Shown in pieces: positions 15,986-24,669 of a stretch of 34,231 nucleotides of DNA. The position numbers and the translations under genes are program-made. The notes under the pieces were generated by a model, which was not told the DNA's origin, did no database searches, and worked only from the letters and a program-made list of their open reading frames with translations. The stretch is from Gallionellales bacterium GWA2_60_142 (GTDB lineage: Bacteria > Pseudomonadota > Gammaproteobacteria > Burkholderiales > Gallionellaceae). Each line of letters begins with the position of its first letter. Within the stretch, counting starts at the first letter, position 1. The stretch covers positions 1 to 34,231 of the forward strand of contig MGWR01000046.1 of assembly GCA_001801085.1 (NCBI GenBank), given 5' to 3'.

Positions 15986-16264
15986 TTAATCTTCGTCGTC
16001 GCTCGCCATGACGCGGCGCGGCACGGTGGCCGGGTCGGCGGTGATGGGGCGATAGATTTCGATGCGGTCGCCGGGCTTCAGCGCGGCATCGAGTTCGGCT
16101 ATTTTTCCGAAGATGCCGACCTTGTATTCCGCCAGGTCGATGTGCGGGAATTTTTTAAGGATGCCGGACTGCTCGATGGCAGCCTGCACCGTAGATTCGT
16201 CCGGTACTTCGATGCGCAGCCAGAGCTGTTGTGCGGGTTCGGAATAGGCGACGGCGATCTGCAT
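15986..16264 (-). CDS. rnfH: RnfH-family ubiquitin-like protein
   Basis: A 92-residue protein of the RnfH family (beta-grasp): MQIAVAYSEPAQQLWLRIEV, the helix TVQAAIEQSGILKKF, and LKPGDRIEIYRPITADP near the end. It begins one base after the rnfE stop. RnfH commonly sits at the end of rnf operons; its exact role is unclear. Confidence 0.92.
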   Translation of the reverse strand: MQIAVAYSEPAQQLWLRIEVPDESTVQAAIEQSGILKKFPHIDLAEYKVGIFGKIAELDAALKPGDRIEIYRPITADPATVPRRVMASDDED

Positions 16265-16265
16265 A

Positions 16266-16934
16266 TCAAGCCTCCTGCGCGACTAACGCGATGCGTGCCG
16301 TGCGGCGCTGGTCCAGCACGCGCTTCGCGGCGAGCAACAGGCCCACCGCCATGAAGCCGCCGGGCGGCAATATCATCAGCAAGAAGCCCTTGTACTCCGG
16401 CACGATGGTGGTTTCGAGGAAGGCGAACGCCGGGCCCAGCAGCAGGTGCGCGTTGGCGAACAGCGTGCCGCTGCCGAATATCTCGCGCACGCCACCGATG
16501 ATCACCAGCGAGAGCGTGAAGCCCAGCCCCATCATCAACCCGTCCAGCGCGGCATCGGTCACGGAGTTCTTCGAGGCGAACGCCTCGGCGCGGCCTAGGA
16601 TCGCGCAGTTCACGACGATCAGCGCGATGAACAGGCCCAGCACCTTGTACAGCTCGTGCGCCCATGCGTTCAGACTCATGTCCACCAGCGTCACCAGCGT
16701 GGCGATCAGCACGATGTACACCGGAATGCGCACCTCGGGGCTGATGAGATGGCGCACGCTGGAGACGATGACGTTAGAAAGCAGCAGCACCGCCGTGGTC
16801 GCCAGCCCCATGCCGAGGCCGTTGGTCGCGGAGCTGGTGACGGCGAGCAGCGGGCAGAGTGCGAGCATCTGCGCGAACACCACGTTGTTGTCCCACAGTC
16901 CATCGCGGGTGATGCGTGCGTATTTTTCGTTCAT
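16266..16934 (-). CDS. rnfE: RnfE, membrane subunit of the Rnf complex
   Basis: A 222-residue protein with six hydrophobic segments. Typical marks are [21 protein letters not shown] at the start and the half-membrane cysteines in ALCPLLA and [13 protein letters not shown], which in RnfA/RnfE hold an Fe-S centre at the subunit interface. Its start overlaps the rnfG stop by four bases. Confidence 0.95.
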   Translation of the reverse strand: MNEKYARITRDGLWDNNVVFAQMLALCPLLAVTSSATNGLGMGLATTAVLLLSNVIVSSVRHLISPEVRIPVYIVLIATLVTLVDMSLNAWAHELYKVLGLFIALIVVNCAILGRAEAFASKNSVTDAALDGLMMGLGFTLSLVIIGGVREIFGSGTLFANAHLLLGPAFAFLETTIVPEYKGFLLMILPPGGFMAVGLLLAAKRVLDQRRTARIALVAQEA

Positions 16935-17551
16935 TTCACACCTCCGGCCTCATCCAGCAACTTCGCCTTGTTGCCATCGAAAAACTCTAGCCCGCCCTTC
17001 ACCGCTTTCACCACGGCGCGCGGCGTGATGGTCGCGCCGGCGAACTGGTCGAATATGCCGCCGTCCTTCTTCACCGCCCACTTGTCGGCAGGGGGATCGC
17101 CCAGATACTTGCCCTCGAAGGAATGTATCCAGTCCGCCTTGGCCGGCTCGATCTTGTCGCCCAGTCCCGGCGTCTCCTTGTGGCTGATGACGCGTACGCC
17201 GAGTATTTTTCCTTCGCGCGACACGCCCATCACGCACAGGATGTTTCCGGCATAACCGTGGCCGGTTACGCGATATACCACTGCCTCGACCTTGCCGGCG
17301 CGGCGCGCTCTATACACCAGCACCTCGCCTTGACTGCCGGGCAATGTGACGGTGTCCTTCAGCAGGTCGTTGTCGTATTCGCCCGGCAGCACTTGCGATA
17401 ACGACTGTTTCAGGTCGGCCGCTTCTGCCGCCTTGATGTCCGCCTCGGTGGCCTGTGAGAAGAAGGACAGCAAGACGCTGGTAAGCAAGGCCGCGCCGCC
17501 AAGCAGCAGGCCCTGGTATCCGAGTTTGGTGCGCAGTTCTTCGAGTTTCAT
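16931..17551 (-). CDS. rnfG: RnfG, FMN-carrying subunit of the Rnf complex
   Basis: A 206-residue protein with one N-terminal membrane anchor (about residues 12-32) and a periplasmic FMN domain. The flavin-attachment motif is [10 protein letters not shown] at 171-180; the threonine of GAT is the usual phosphoester-linked FMN site. [12 protein letters not shown] is also family-typical. It is placed between rnfD and rnfE as usual. Confidence 0.94.
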   Translation of the reverse strand: MKLEELRTKLGYQGLLLGGAALLTSVLLSFFSQATEADIKAAEAADLKQSLSQVLPGEYDNDLLKDTVTLPGSQGEVLVYRARRAGKVEAVVYRVTGHGYAGNILCVMGVSREGKILGVRVISHKETPGLGDKIEPAKADWIHSFEGKYLGDPPADKWAVKKDGGIFDQFAGATITPRAVVKAVKGGLEFFDGNKAKLLDEAGGVK

Positions 17552-17555
17552 CGCA

Positions 17556-18605
17556 TCACCCCTTGTTCGCAGGCAGCGCCGCGCCTTTCCTGTCGCGCCC
17601 GTAGATGCGCGGTTTCACATACTGGTCGATGATGGGCGTGGCTGCGTTCATCAGCAGCACCGCGAACGCTACGCCTTCCGGATAACCGCCCCAGGTGCGG
17701 ATGATCCAGGTCAGCAATCCGCAGCCGAGGCCGAAGATGAATTGCCCCAGCGCGGTGTTCGGCGAAGTCACCGGATCGGTCACGATGAAGAACGCCGCCA
17801 GCATCAACCCGCCGGACAGCAGATGCACCATCGGCCCGGCGTAGTGGTTGCCGTCTATCATGTTGAACACCAGCGCGGGCACGGCCACGCCGATCAGCAT
17901 CGCGACCGGCGCATGCCAGGTGAAGATGCGCTTCGCGATCAGGAACAAGCCGCCCAGCAACAGCAGCACCGCAGTCGTCTCGCCCAGACTGCCGACGCGG
18001 CTGCCCCACAGCATGTCCATCGGGACGTAGTGACCGATGAGCGCCTGCTCCAGCCCGATGCCGCGCGTGAATTCGGTCTTCACATGGCCCAACAGCGAGG
18101 CGCTAGCCATGCCGTCGATGGGCTGGCTCATGAAGGTGATGCGCAGGCTGTCCAGCAAGCCCGGCGATTGCAGGGGCGCGACCCAGGTGGTCATCTCCAG
18201 CGGGAACGAGATCAGCAGCATCACGCGCGCGGCCATCGCCGGGTTGAACACGTTCTGTCCCAGCCCACCGAATATCTGCTTGCCGATGATCACTGCGAAC
18301 AGGCTGCCCAACACCGCGATCCACCAGGGTGCATAAGGCGGCAGCGACAAGGCCAGCAGCCATGCAGTGAGGATGCCGGAACCGTCCATCAAGACCGGTT
18401 TGACTGCGCGATCTTGCAGGCGCAGCACAGCAGCCTCGCCGACGATGGCCGCGATCAGCGATACCGCCCACAGATTGATTGCCGGCCAGCCGTAGAGCCA
18501 GAAACCGAACAGCGTGGCGGGCGTGAGTGCGAGCAGTACGGTTCCCATCACTTTGCCGATGGAGATCGGCGCGTGGGCGTGGGGGGAATGGGCGATGGGG
18601 TTCAT
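17556..18605 (-). CDS. rnfD: RnfD, membrane FMN subunit of the Rnf complex
   Basis: A 349-residue protein with nine or ten hydrophobic segments. The start ATG 18605-18603 overlaps the rnfC stop (ATGA); upstream sequence in the same frame is only the rnfC shadow. Family marks include GSGILTAWLLALSLPP, FGGLGQNVFNPAMAARV and FFIVTDPVTSPNT. The site where RnfD usually carries covalent FMN on threonine (D-G-x-x-x-A-T-P-L) reads DGMASASLLG here, with Ser170 in the threonine position. Confidence 0.94.
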   Translation of the reverse strand: MNPIAHSPHAHAPISIGKVMGTVLLALTPATLFGFWLYGWPAINLWAVSLIAAIVGEAAVLRLQDRAVKPVLMDGSGILTAWLLALSLPPYAPWWIAVLGSLFAVIIGKQIFGGLGQNVFNPAMAARVMLLISFPLEMTTWVAPLQSPGLLDSLRITFMSQPIDGMASASLLGHVKTEFTRGIGLEQALIGHYVPMDMLWGSRVGSLGETTAVLLLLGGLFLIAKRIFTWHAPVAMLIGVAVPALVFNMIDGNHYAGPMVHLLSGGLMLAAFFIVTDPVTSPNTALGQFIFGLGCGLLTWIIRTWGGYPEGVAFAVLLMNAATPIIDQYVKPRIYGRDRKGAALPANKG

Positions 18606-20080
18606 GCGGCCTCCTTTGCGGCCTGTGCAGCCGCTTCTTTTGCGGCGCGTTCTTTCGCTTCGCGCGCGGCCTTGCGTTTTGCCATCGCTTCGGCACGTTC
18701 GCGTTCGATGCGGGCGATGCGTTCGGTGCGTGCTTCGGCCAGTTTCTTGGTCGCTTCCTGTTTCAGCTTGGCGCGCTCCTGCGCGGCCAGATCGCCCTTG
18801 GCGTAGTTGAAGAAATGCACCAGCGGGATATGCGCCGGACAGACATAGGAGCAGGAGCCGCAGGCGATGCAGTCCTTCAGCCCGAGATCGACTGCGCCGG
18901 TCAGGTCGGACGCGCGGATATGCGCCGCCATCTCCAGCGGCAGCAGGCCGACCGGGCAGGCGCGCACGCAGGTCGAGCAGCGGATGCAGGGCGAGGGTTC
19001 CGCCTGGCCGATTTCTTTCGAGGTCAGCGCCAGCACGCCGCTGGTACCCTTCATCACCGGCACGCCGGTATTGGCGAACTGCTGGCCCATCATCGGCCCG
19101 CCCAGCACCATGCGTGCGGCAGGCTGCGCATAGCCGCCCGCGACGGCGATCAGTTCTTCCACCGGTGTGCCGACCAGGGTCTCGACGTTGCACGGCGTCT
19201 TCAACGCGCCGCCGCTCAGCGTGACGATGCGCGAGATCAGCGGACGGCCGTAACGGATCGCCTGCTGCACCGCATAGGCGGTGGCGACGTTGTGCACCAG
19301 CACGCCGATGTCGGCGGGACGTCCGCCTGCGGGTATCTCCTTGCCGGTAAGCACCTGCACGATCTGCTTCTCCGAACCCATCGGGTACATGCTGGGCATC
19401 GCGATCACCTGCACCGCGCTACCGCGCGCGGCGGCCTGCATCGCGGCGATGGCCTCGGGCTTGTTGTCCTCGATGCCGACCAGCACTTCCTGCGCGGCCA
19501 CGGCATACGCGATCAGCCTGATGCCTTCGACGATCTGCACCGCGCGCTCGCGCATGATGCGGTCGTCGCAGGTGAGGTAGGGTTCGCACTCGCCGCCGTT
19601 CACGATCAGCGTCCGCACGCCGCGACTGAGGTTGAGCTTCAGCGCGGAGGGGAAGGTCGCGCCGCCCAAGCCGACGATGCCCGCCGCCGCGACGCGCGCA
19701 GCGACATCTTCCGGCGACAGCGTGAACGGATCGTCCTCACCTTTCAGTGCGATCCACTGGTCGAGGCCGTCGCTTTCCAGCGTGAATGTGGGAACCGGCA
19801 GGCCGGAAGGATGCGGCGCGGCATGGTCGCCGAGCGCGGCGATCACGCCCGAGGTCGGCGCATGCACCGGCGCGGACACCGCGCCCTGTGCATGAGCGAT
19901 GAGCTGGCCTTTCAGCACATGGTCGCCGACGTTGACGACAGGCGTAGCGGGCGCACCTATGTGCTGCTGCAACGGAACATACAGTGTCTTAGGCAGGGGA
20001 ACGCTGCGGATCTGGCATTCCGCCGACAGGTCTTTGCGGCCTTCCGGGTGTACGCCGCCTCTCAGGTCGAAGAGCTTCAT
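18602..20080 (-). CDS. rnfC: RnfC, NADH-side subunit of the Rnf complex
   Basis: A 492-residue protein. The start MKLFDLRGGVHPEGRKDL follows a GGAG site and overlaps the rnfB stop by four bases. The flavin/NADH-binding part has GLGGATFPSALKLN and NGGECEPYLTCDDRIM. Two [4Fe-4S] motifs follow: CIRCSTCVRACP and CIACGSCSYVCP. The last 80 residues are a Lys/Arg/Glu/Ala-rich helix (coiled-coil-like), a known variable extension of RnfC. The complex couples ion-motive force to ferredoxin or flavodoxin reduction with NADH. Confidence 0.95.
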   Translation of the reverse strand: MKLFDLRGGVHPEGRKDLSAECQIRSVPLPKTLYVPLQQHIGAPATPVVNVGDHVLKGQLIAHAQGAVSAPVHAPTSGVIAALGDHAAPHPSGLPVPTFTLESDGLDQWIALKGEDDPFTLSPEDVAARVAAAGIVGLGGATFPSALKLNLSRGVRTLIVNGGECEPYLTCDDRIMRERAVQIVEGIRLIAYAVAAQEVLVGIEDNKPEAIAAMQAAARGSAVQVIAMPSMYPMGSEKQIVQVLTGKEIPAGGRPADIGVLVHNVATAYAVQQAIRYGRPLISRIVTLSGGALKTPCNVETLVGTPVEELIAVAGGYAQPAARMVLGGPMMGQQFANTGVPVMKGTSGVLALTSKEIGQAEPSPCIRCSTCVRACPVGLLPLEMAAHIRASDLTGAVDLGLKDCIACGSCSYVCPAHIPLVHFFNYAKGDLAAQERAKLKQEATKKLAEARTERIARIERERAEAMAKRKAAREAKERAAKEAAAQAAKEAA

Positions 20081-20616
20081 GTCGCACTCCCTGTCTGTGG
20101 TTTGTGCCAGTGCCACGATTGCAGCGTTACCGGCACGGGTTGCAGCGTGACCGATTCGGTCGGGCAGGCGTCCACGCATTTGCCGCAGGCGGTGCAGGCT
20201 TCGCGGAACACCACATGGATCTGTTGCGCCGCGCCCATGATTGCGTCGGTGGGGCAGACCTTGAAGCAGCGCGTGCAGCCTATGCAGATTTCTTCCTTCA
20301 CCTCGGCGATCATCGGGCCCTTATCTTCCACGCCGGAAAGATCGGCATCGACGCCGAGCTTGGCGGCGAGCGCTTGCGCCAGCGCGCGTCCGCCCGGCGG
20401 ACACAGCGTGACCGGCGCGCCGCCCTCGGCCAGCGCCTGCGCCGCACCGGTGCAACCGGGATAGCCGCACTGCCCGCACTGCGAGCCGGGCAACAGTTGC
20501 TCGATCTCCGCGACCAGCGGGTTGCCTTCGACGCGCAGATAACGCGCAGCGACGCCGAGCAACAATCCGAAGACGGTTCCCAATATGGTCAGGCTGACGA
20601 CGGCTGCGAGCAGCAT
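20077..20616 (-). CDS. rnfB: RnfB, ferredoxin-type subunit of the Rnf complex
   Basis: A 179-residue protein starting MLLAAVVSLTILGTVFGLLL (membrane anchor), with a GAGGGG site before it. Next comes the Fe-S domain CGQCGYPGC ... LCPPGG. Two ferredoxin motifs follow: CIGCTRCFKVCPTDA and CTACGKCVDACPTES. RnfB is thought to be the contact point for ferredoxin. Longer upstream reading is repeat DNA. Confidence 0.94.
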   Translation of the reverse strand: MLLAAVVSLTILGTVFGLLLGVAARYLRVEGNPLVAEIEQLLPGSQCGQCGYPGCTGAAQALAEGGAPVTLCPPGGRALAQALAAKLGVDADLSGVEDKGPMIAEVKEEICIGCTRCFKVCPTDAIMGAAQQIHVVFREACTACGKCVDACPTESVTLQPVPVTLQSWHWHKPQTGSAT

Positions 20617-20647
20617 TTCAATTTCCCCTCGATTAAAACAACAATCC

Positions 20648-20718
20648 GTAGCCCGGATGGAACGCAGTGGAATCCGGGGGCCTTCCCGGATTACGGCTTG
20701 CGCCTTCATCCGGGCTAC
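20648..20718. repeat. REP-like palindrome between rnfA and rnfB
   Basis: GTAGCCCGGATG (20648-20659) and CATCCGGGCTAC (20707-20718) enclose an inner hairpin AATCCGGG-GGCCTT-CCCGGATT (20671-20692). This is a widespread bacterial extragenic palindrome. It splits the otherwise tightly overlapping rnf genes. Confidence 0.9.
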
Positions 20719-20725
20719 ATCAATC

Positions 20726-21301
20726 TCACGCCAGTCCGGCGAACCCCATGAACGCCAGCGACAGTAATCCGGCCACGACGAATCCGATGGGCGCGCCGGC
20801 AAACGCCGCCGGCACCTGCGCCAGCGCGAGCCGCACGCGCAGGCCGGTGAACAGCAGCATCACCAGCGTGAAGCCGACCGCCGAGCCGAAGCCGTACAGC
20901 AGGCTGTGCATGAAGCCGTTCTGCTCCTGCACGTTGAGCAGCGCGACGCCCAGCACCGCGCAGTTGGTGGTGATCAGCGGCAAGTAGATGCCCAGCACCT
21001 GATACAGGCCGGGGCTGGCTTTGCGTATCAGCATCTCGGTGAACTGCACCACGGCGGCGATGGTGAGGATGAAGGCGAGGATGCGCAGGTACTGGATGCC
21101 CAGCGGCATCAGTAGCCAGTGCTCCAGCATCCAGGTCGCGGCCGTCGTCATCGTCAGCACGAAGGTGGTGGCCATGCCCATGCCCAGCGCGCCGTCCATT
21201 TTCTTGGACACGCCCATGAACGGGCACAGGCCGAGAAACTTCACCAGCACCACGTTGTTCACGAGTGCGGTGGCAAGCAGCAGCAACAGGTATTCGCTCA
21301 T
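20726..21301 (-). CDS. rnfA: RnfA, membrane subunit of the Rnf complex
   Basis: A 191-residue protein with six membrane segments, starting [20 protein letters not shown] after an AGGAGA site. The motifs [11 protein letters not shown] and [13 protein letters not shown] carry the two cysteines that with those of RnfE hold the membrane Fe-S centre. It is the first gene of the minus-strand operon and lies 27 bases from a perfect sigma54 promoter (21328-21342). Confidence 0.95.
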   Translation of the reverse strand: MSEYLLLLLATALVNNVVLVKFLGLCPFMGVSKKMDGALGMGMATTFVLTMTTAATWMLEHWLLMPLGIQYLRILAFILTIAAVVQFTEMLIRKASPGLYQVLGIYLPLITTNCAVLGVALLNVQEQNGFMHSLLYGFGSAVGFTLVMLLFTGLRVRLALAQVPAAFAGAPIGFVVAGLLSLAFMGFAGLA

Positions 21302-21327
21302 ATCGTTCGTCTCCTGTGCTGTTCTGT

Positions 21328-21342
21328 GCAAACGTCGTGCCA
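21328..21342 (-). promoter_or_regulatory. Sigma54 promoter of the rnf-nifF-cowN operon
   Basis: The minus strand reads TGGCAC-GACGT-TTGC, a full match to the -24/-12 consensus. Predicted start is near 21316, about 15 bases before the rnfA ATG and just ahead of its AGGAGA site. Confidence 0.83.
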
Positions 21343-21372
21343 GCCATGCTGCACGGAATCGGATGCGCACAG

Positions 21373-21385
21373 AATCAGGCGCTTG
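21373..21385 (+). promoter_or_regulatory. Candidate IHF site
   Basis: AATCAG-GCGC-TTG matches the IHF core WATCAR-N4-TTR. It lies between the activator sites and the rnfA sigma54 promoter, centred near -63, where DNA bending would help the activator touch the polymerase. The consensus is loose, so this is tentative. Confidence 0.45.
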
Positions 21386-21394
21386 CCGCATCGA

Positions 21395-21411
21395 TGCACC
21401 AATGGGGTGCG
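21395..21411 (+). promoter_or_regulatory. Candidate NtrC binding site
   Basis: TGCACC-AATGG-GGTGC fits the NtrC dyad GCAC-N7-GTGC with symmetric flanks. It is centred about 123 bases upstream of the predicted nifL start and 87 bases upstream of the rnfA start. Confidence 0.7.
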
Positions 21412-21439
21412 AACGAAATCTTGTTGTTGTAGGGGGTGA

Positions 21440-21455
21440 TGTAGCAAACGCAACA
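21440..21455. promoter_or_regulatory. NifA upstream activator site between rnfA and nifL
   Basis: TGT-AGCAAACGCA-ACA matches TGT-N10-ACA. It is about -131 for rnfA and about -78 for nifL, so it could serve either or both promoters. Confidence 0.75.
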
Positions 21456-21499
21456 ATCTGCGGGGTTGTCACGGCATTGAAGGCAAACCCGATTTCTAC

Positions 21500-21514
21500 G
21501 GGCATGCTTATTGC
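21500..21514 (+). promoter_or_regulatory. Candidate sigma54 promoter of nifLA
   Basis: GGGCAT-GCTTA-TTGC keeps the essential GG-N10-GC spacing but differs from TGGCAC at two positions. The predicted start near 21526 leaves a 22-base leader to the nifL ATG. An NtrC-type site at 21395-21411 supports nitrogen control. Confidence 0.55.
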
Positions 21515-21547
21515 TGAACCATAACTGTCATCCATTACGGAGCCGTC

Positions 21548-23080
21548 ATGTCCAAAACCGCACAAAACACAGACAGTCTGCCGTCGCATCTTTTCCGGCA
21601 GGCCGTCGAGCAGGCCGCGCAGGCGATCTCGATCACCGACGCGCGTGCCAACATCCTGTACGCCAACTCCGCGTTTGCGCGCATCACCGGCTACGGGCAG
21701 GACGAAATCGTCGGCCATAACGAGTCCATATTGTCTTACCGCGTCACGCCCAAGCTGGTGTACGAAACGCTGTGGGCGCAGATCCAGCGCCAGCGTCCGT
21801 GGAACGGCCTGTTGGTGAACAAGCGCAAGGACGGCAGCCGTTATCTTGCCGACGTGACCATCACTCCGGTGGTGAGCGAGGAAGGCGAAACCGCGTTCTA
21901 CCTCGGCATGCAGCGCGACGTGACCGAAGTGCATCGCCTCGAACGGCAGGTGCAGAACCAGAAGACGCTGATCGAATCGGTGGTGGACGCGGCGCAAGTC
22001 GCCATCGTGCTGCTCGATGAGAACGAGCGCGTGCTGCTGGATAACCATGAATACAAGAAGCTGATCGGCGATCTCGGCAAGGAACCCGCAGTGCGGCTGC
22101 TCGCCGCGCTGCGCGAGCAACTGGGCGACGTTTGGCAGGAAGCCTGCGACAAGCATCGCAACCTGCCCGCGCGCGAGGTGAGCATCGTAGCGCCCAACCG
22201 CCCGGTGCGCTGGTTCTCCTGCTCGGTGTCCTGGTTCGAGGAACACGATGTCGGCGCGGACGCGTTCTACGAACCGATGCGCCGCCACTACCTGCTGCTG
22301 ACGATACAGGACATCGGCGAACTCAAGCGCCAGCAGGAGGCGATCCGCATCAACGGGCTGCGCGCTTTGCTGGCCGAACAGGAGCGCGTGCAGGGGCTGC
22401 GCGAGACGCTGGCCGGCGCGGTCTACCGGCTGGAAGAACCGTTCAATGTGCTAAGCGCGGTCGCCGGCCTGCTGGAGCGCCGCCTGTCCACGCAGGGCGC
22501 GGATGGCGTTCCGGTGCAGGCGTTGGAAGAAGCGCTGCGCAACAGCCGCGAGGCGCTGGACACCCTGCGCGCCTGCATCCCCGAACATGCCGACGAGGCT
22601 GTGCAGACTATCGACTTGAACGAGACGCTGGCGGATGTGCTCAAACTCGCCACGCCGCAATTACTGGGTGCGGGCATCGTCGTGGAATGGCTGCCGTCGG
22701 ACAAGCCGGCGACGGTCTCCGGCCATGCGGCTCAACTGGCCAACCTGTTCAAGCAGATCATCGACAACGCTGTCGAGGCGGTGAACGAGCGTCGCGGCGG
22801 CAAGCGCGAGCTGCGCGTAACTTGCCGCGTGCATCCGGATCATGTCGAGGCCTGCGTCGAAGACAGCGGTCCCGGCATCGCCGCTGAACTGCGCTACAAG
22901 GTGTTCCAGCCTTTCTTCACCACCAAGGGCGCGGCAAAAAACCATCTAGGCCTCGGGCTGGCGATGGCGCAGGAAGCGGCGACGCGGCACGGCGGTTCGA
23001 TCGACATCGATCCCGACTATCGCATCGGCTGCCGCATGCGCGTGCAGTTGCCAATGACTAACGGAGGCAGCCATGACTGA
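21548..23080 (+). CDS. nifL: NifL, redox/nitrogen-sensing anti-activator of NifA
   Basis: A 510-residue protein with a GGAG site at its start. The first PAS domain (about 13-130: [22 protein letters not shown] ... [11 protein letters not shown]) is the FAD-type oxygen sensor of NifL. A second PAS-like domain spans about 140-260. A central helical region (265-345) has YRLEEP at 293-298 where a histidine kinase would have H-E-L-x-x-P. The C-terminal GHKL domain has the N box ([10 protein letters not shown]407), G1 (EDSGPGI) and G2 (HLGLGLA). NifL binds and inhibits NifA in response to oxygen and fixed nitrogen. It overlaps nifA by eight bases. Confidence 0.95.
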   Translation: MSKTAQNTDSLPSHLFRQAVEQAAQAISITDARANILYANSAFARITGYGQDEIVGHNESILSYRVTPKLVYETLWAQIQRQRPWNGLLVNKRKDGSRYLADVTITPVVSEEGETAFYLGMQRDVTEVHRLERQVQNQKTLIESVVDAAQVAIVLLDENERVLLDNHEYKKLIGDLGKEPAVRLLAALREQLGDVWQEACDKHRNLPAREVSIVAPNRPVRWFSCSVSWFEEHDVGADAFYEPMRRHYLLLTIQDIGELKRQQEAIRINGLRALLAEQERVQGLRETLAGAVYRLEEPFNVLSAVAGLLERRLSTQGADGVPVQALEEALRNSREALDTLRACIPEHADEAVQTIDLNETLADVLKLATPQLLGAGIVVEWLPSDKPATVSGHAAQLANLFKQIIDNAVEAVNERRGGKRELRVTCRVHPDHVEACVEDSGPGIAAELRYKVFQPFFTTKGAAKNHLGLGLAMAQEAATRHGGSIDIDPDYRIGCRMRVQLPMTNGGSHD

Positions 23081-24608
23081 TCCACGCATGGAATCCGAAC
23101 TGCTGCGCGCCGAACTGGAGACGCTGTATCAGGTAAGTCGCGTACTGTCCCGCTCGCTCAACTTCAAGCAGACGCTGGAAGGCGTGTTGCATGCATTGCA
23201 CGAAGGCATGGCGCTGGAGCGCGGCATGGTCAGCCTGACCGACCCCGCGACCGGCGCGCTGCAAGTGTCGCTGGTGCATGGCGTGTCCGACGATATGACC
23301 GAGGAGGTCAGCTATCTTCCCGGCGAAGGCGTGGTCGGCGCGATCCTGAAGCACGGCGACAGCATCGTGGTCGAGCGCATCATGGACGAGCCGCGCTTCC
23401 TGTCGCGTCTCGGCATCTACAACCCGCGCGGGGCGTTCGTCGGCGTGCCCATCCATCTCGGCAAGAAGACCGTGGGCGTGCTCGCGGCTCAGCCCGCGCC
23501 CGGCGCTGCACGGGAGCTGGACGAATACCGCCGCTTCCTCGAAATGGTCGCCAACCTGATCGGCCAGAGCGTGCGCCTGTCGCAGGAAGTCGCGCAGGAG
23601 AAACAGGAGATCGCCGAAGAACGCGACGTGCTGCGCCGCACCGTGCGCAGCCAGTACGGCTTCGACAACATCATCGGCCGCACGCAGGCGATGCGCCGCA
23701 TCTTCGAGCAGGTGCGGCTGGTGGCGAAGTGGAATACCACCGTGCTGATCCGCGGCGAGACCGGCACCGGCAAAGAACTGATCGCCAACGCGATCCACTA
23801 CAACTCGCCGCGCGCTAAAGGCGCATACGTCAAGCTCAACTGCGCCGCGCTGCCGGAGACGCTGCTGGAGTCGGAACTGTTCGGCCACGAAAAGGGCGCG
23901 TTCACCGGCGCGGTCGCGCAGCGCAAGGGTCGCTTCGAGCAGGCCGAGGGCGGCACGGTGTTCCTCGACGAGATCGGCGAAATCTCCGCGTCATTTCAGG
24001 CCAAGCTGCTGCGCGTGCTGCAGGAGGGCGAGCTGGAGCGCGTTGGCGGCACGCGCACGATCAAGGTCGATGTGCGCGTCGTCGCCGCGACCCACCGCGA
24101 CCTCGAGAGCGAAGTCGAAAAGGGACGCTTCCGCGAAGACTTGTACTACCGCCTGAACGTGATGCCGCTGACGCTGCCGCCGCTGCGTGAGCGCATGGAA
24201 GACATCCCGGACATCGCGCGCTTCCTGGTCGAGAAAGTCGGCACGCAGCAGGGACGCACGCTGGGCCTGACCGACGCGGCGCTGCGCGTGCTGATGCATC
24301 ACGACTGGCCCGGCAACGTGCGCGAACTGGAAAACTGTCTGGAGCGCGCCGCGGTGATGACCGAATCCAACGTGATAGACCGCGACGCGATCCTGCTCAC
24401 CGGCATAGACGAAAAAATCTCCGCCAGCCGCGGCGCGATCCAGAACGTGGACCTCGACGATCCCAACCTCGACGAACGCGAGAAAGTGATCGCCGCGCTG
24501 GAACAGGCCGGCTGGGTGCAGGCCAAGGCCGCGCGCCTGCTGGACATGACGCCGCGCCAGATCGCCTACCGCATCCAGACGCTGAACATCAAGGTGAAGC
24601 AGATTTGA
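23073..24608 (+). CDS. nifA: NifA, sigma54-dependent activator of nif genes
   Basis: A 511-residue enhancer-binding protein. Residues 15-170 are a GAF domain. The AAA+ domain (about 198-435) has Walker A GETGTGKE at 228-235, the sigma54-contact loop GAFTGA at 275-280 and Walker B FLDE at 297-300. A C-terminal helix-turn-helix lies at 483-503 ([20 protein letters not shown]). The linker at 440-468 has no cysteine, so this is the NifL-controlled type and not the oxygen-sensitive C-x4-C type. At least three TGT-N10-ACA sites in the window are likely targets. Confidence 0.96.
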   Translation: MTDPRMESELLRAELETLYQVSRVLSRSLNFKQTLEGVLHALHEGMALERGMVSLTDPATGALQVSLVHGVSDDMTEEVSYLPGEGVVGAILKHGDSIVVERIMDEPRFLSRLGIYNPRGAFVGVPIHLGKKTVGVLAAQPAPGAARELDEYRRFLEMVANLIGQSVRLSQEVAQEKQEIAEERDVLRRTVRSQYGFDNIIGRTQAMRRIFEQVRLVAKWNTTVLIRGETGTGKELIANAIHYNSPRAKGAYVKLNCAALPETLLESELFGHEKGAFTGAVAQRKGRFEQAEGGTVFLDEIGEISASFQAKLLRVLQEGELERVGGTRTIKVDVRVVAATHRDLESEVEKGRFREDLYYRLNVMPLTLPPLRERMEDIPDIARFLVEKVGTQQGRTLGLTDAALRVLMHHDWPGNVRELENCLERAAVMTESNVIDRDAILLTGIDEKISASRGAIQNVDLDDPNLDEREKVIAALEQAGWVQAKAARLLDMTPRQIAYRIQTLNIKVKQI

Positions 24609-24669
24609 ACATGGGACATTCATCAGACCGTCATGACGTTTTTTTGCTAATGAACTTTTCGGGTTAAAC

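Noticed and set aside
18527-20464. Plus-strand frame of 645 codons opposite rnfC/rnfB
   Set aside because: It is entirely antisense to two certain rnf genes and has His/Arg-rich shadow composition.
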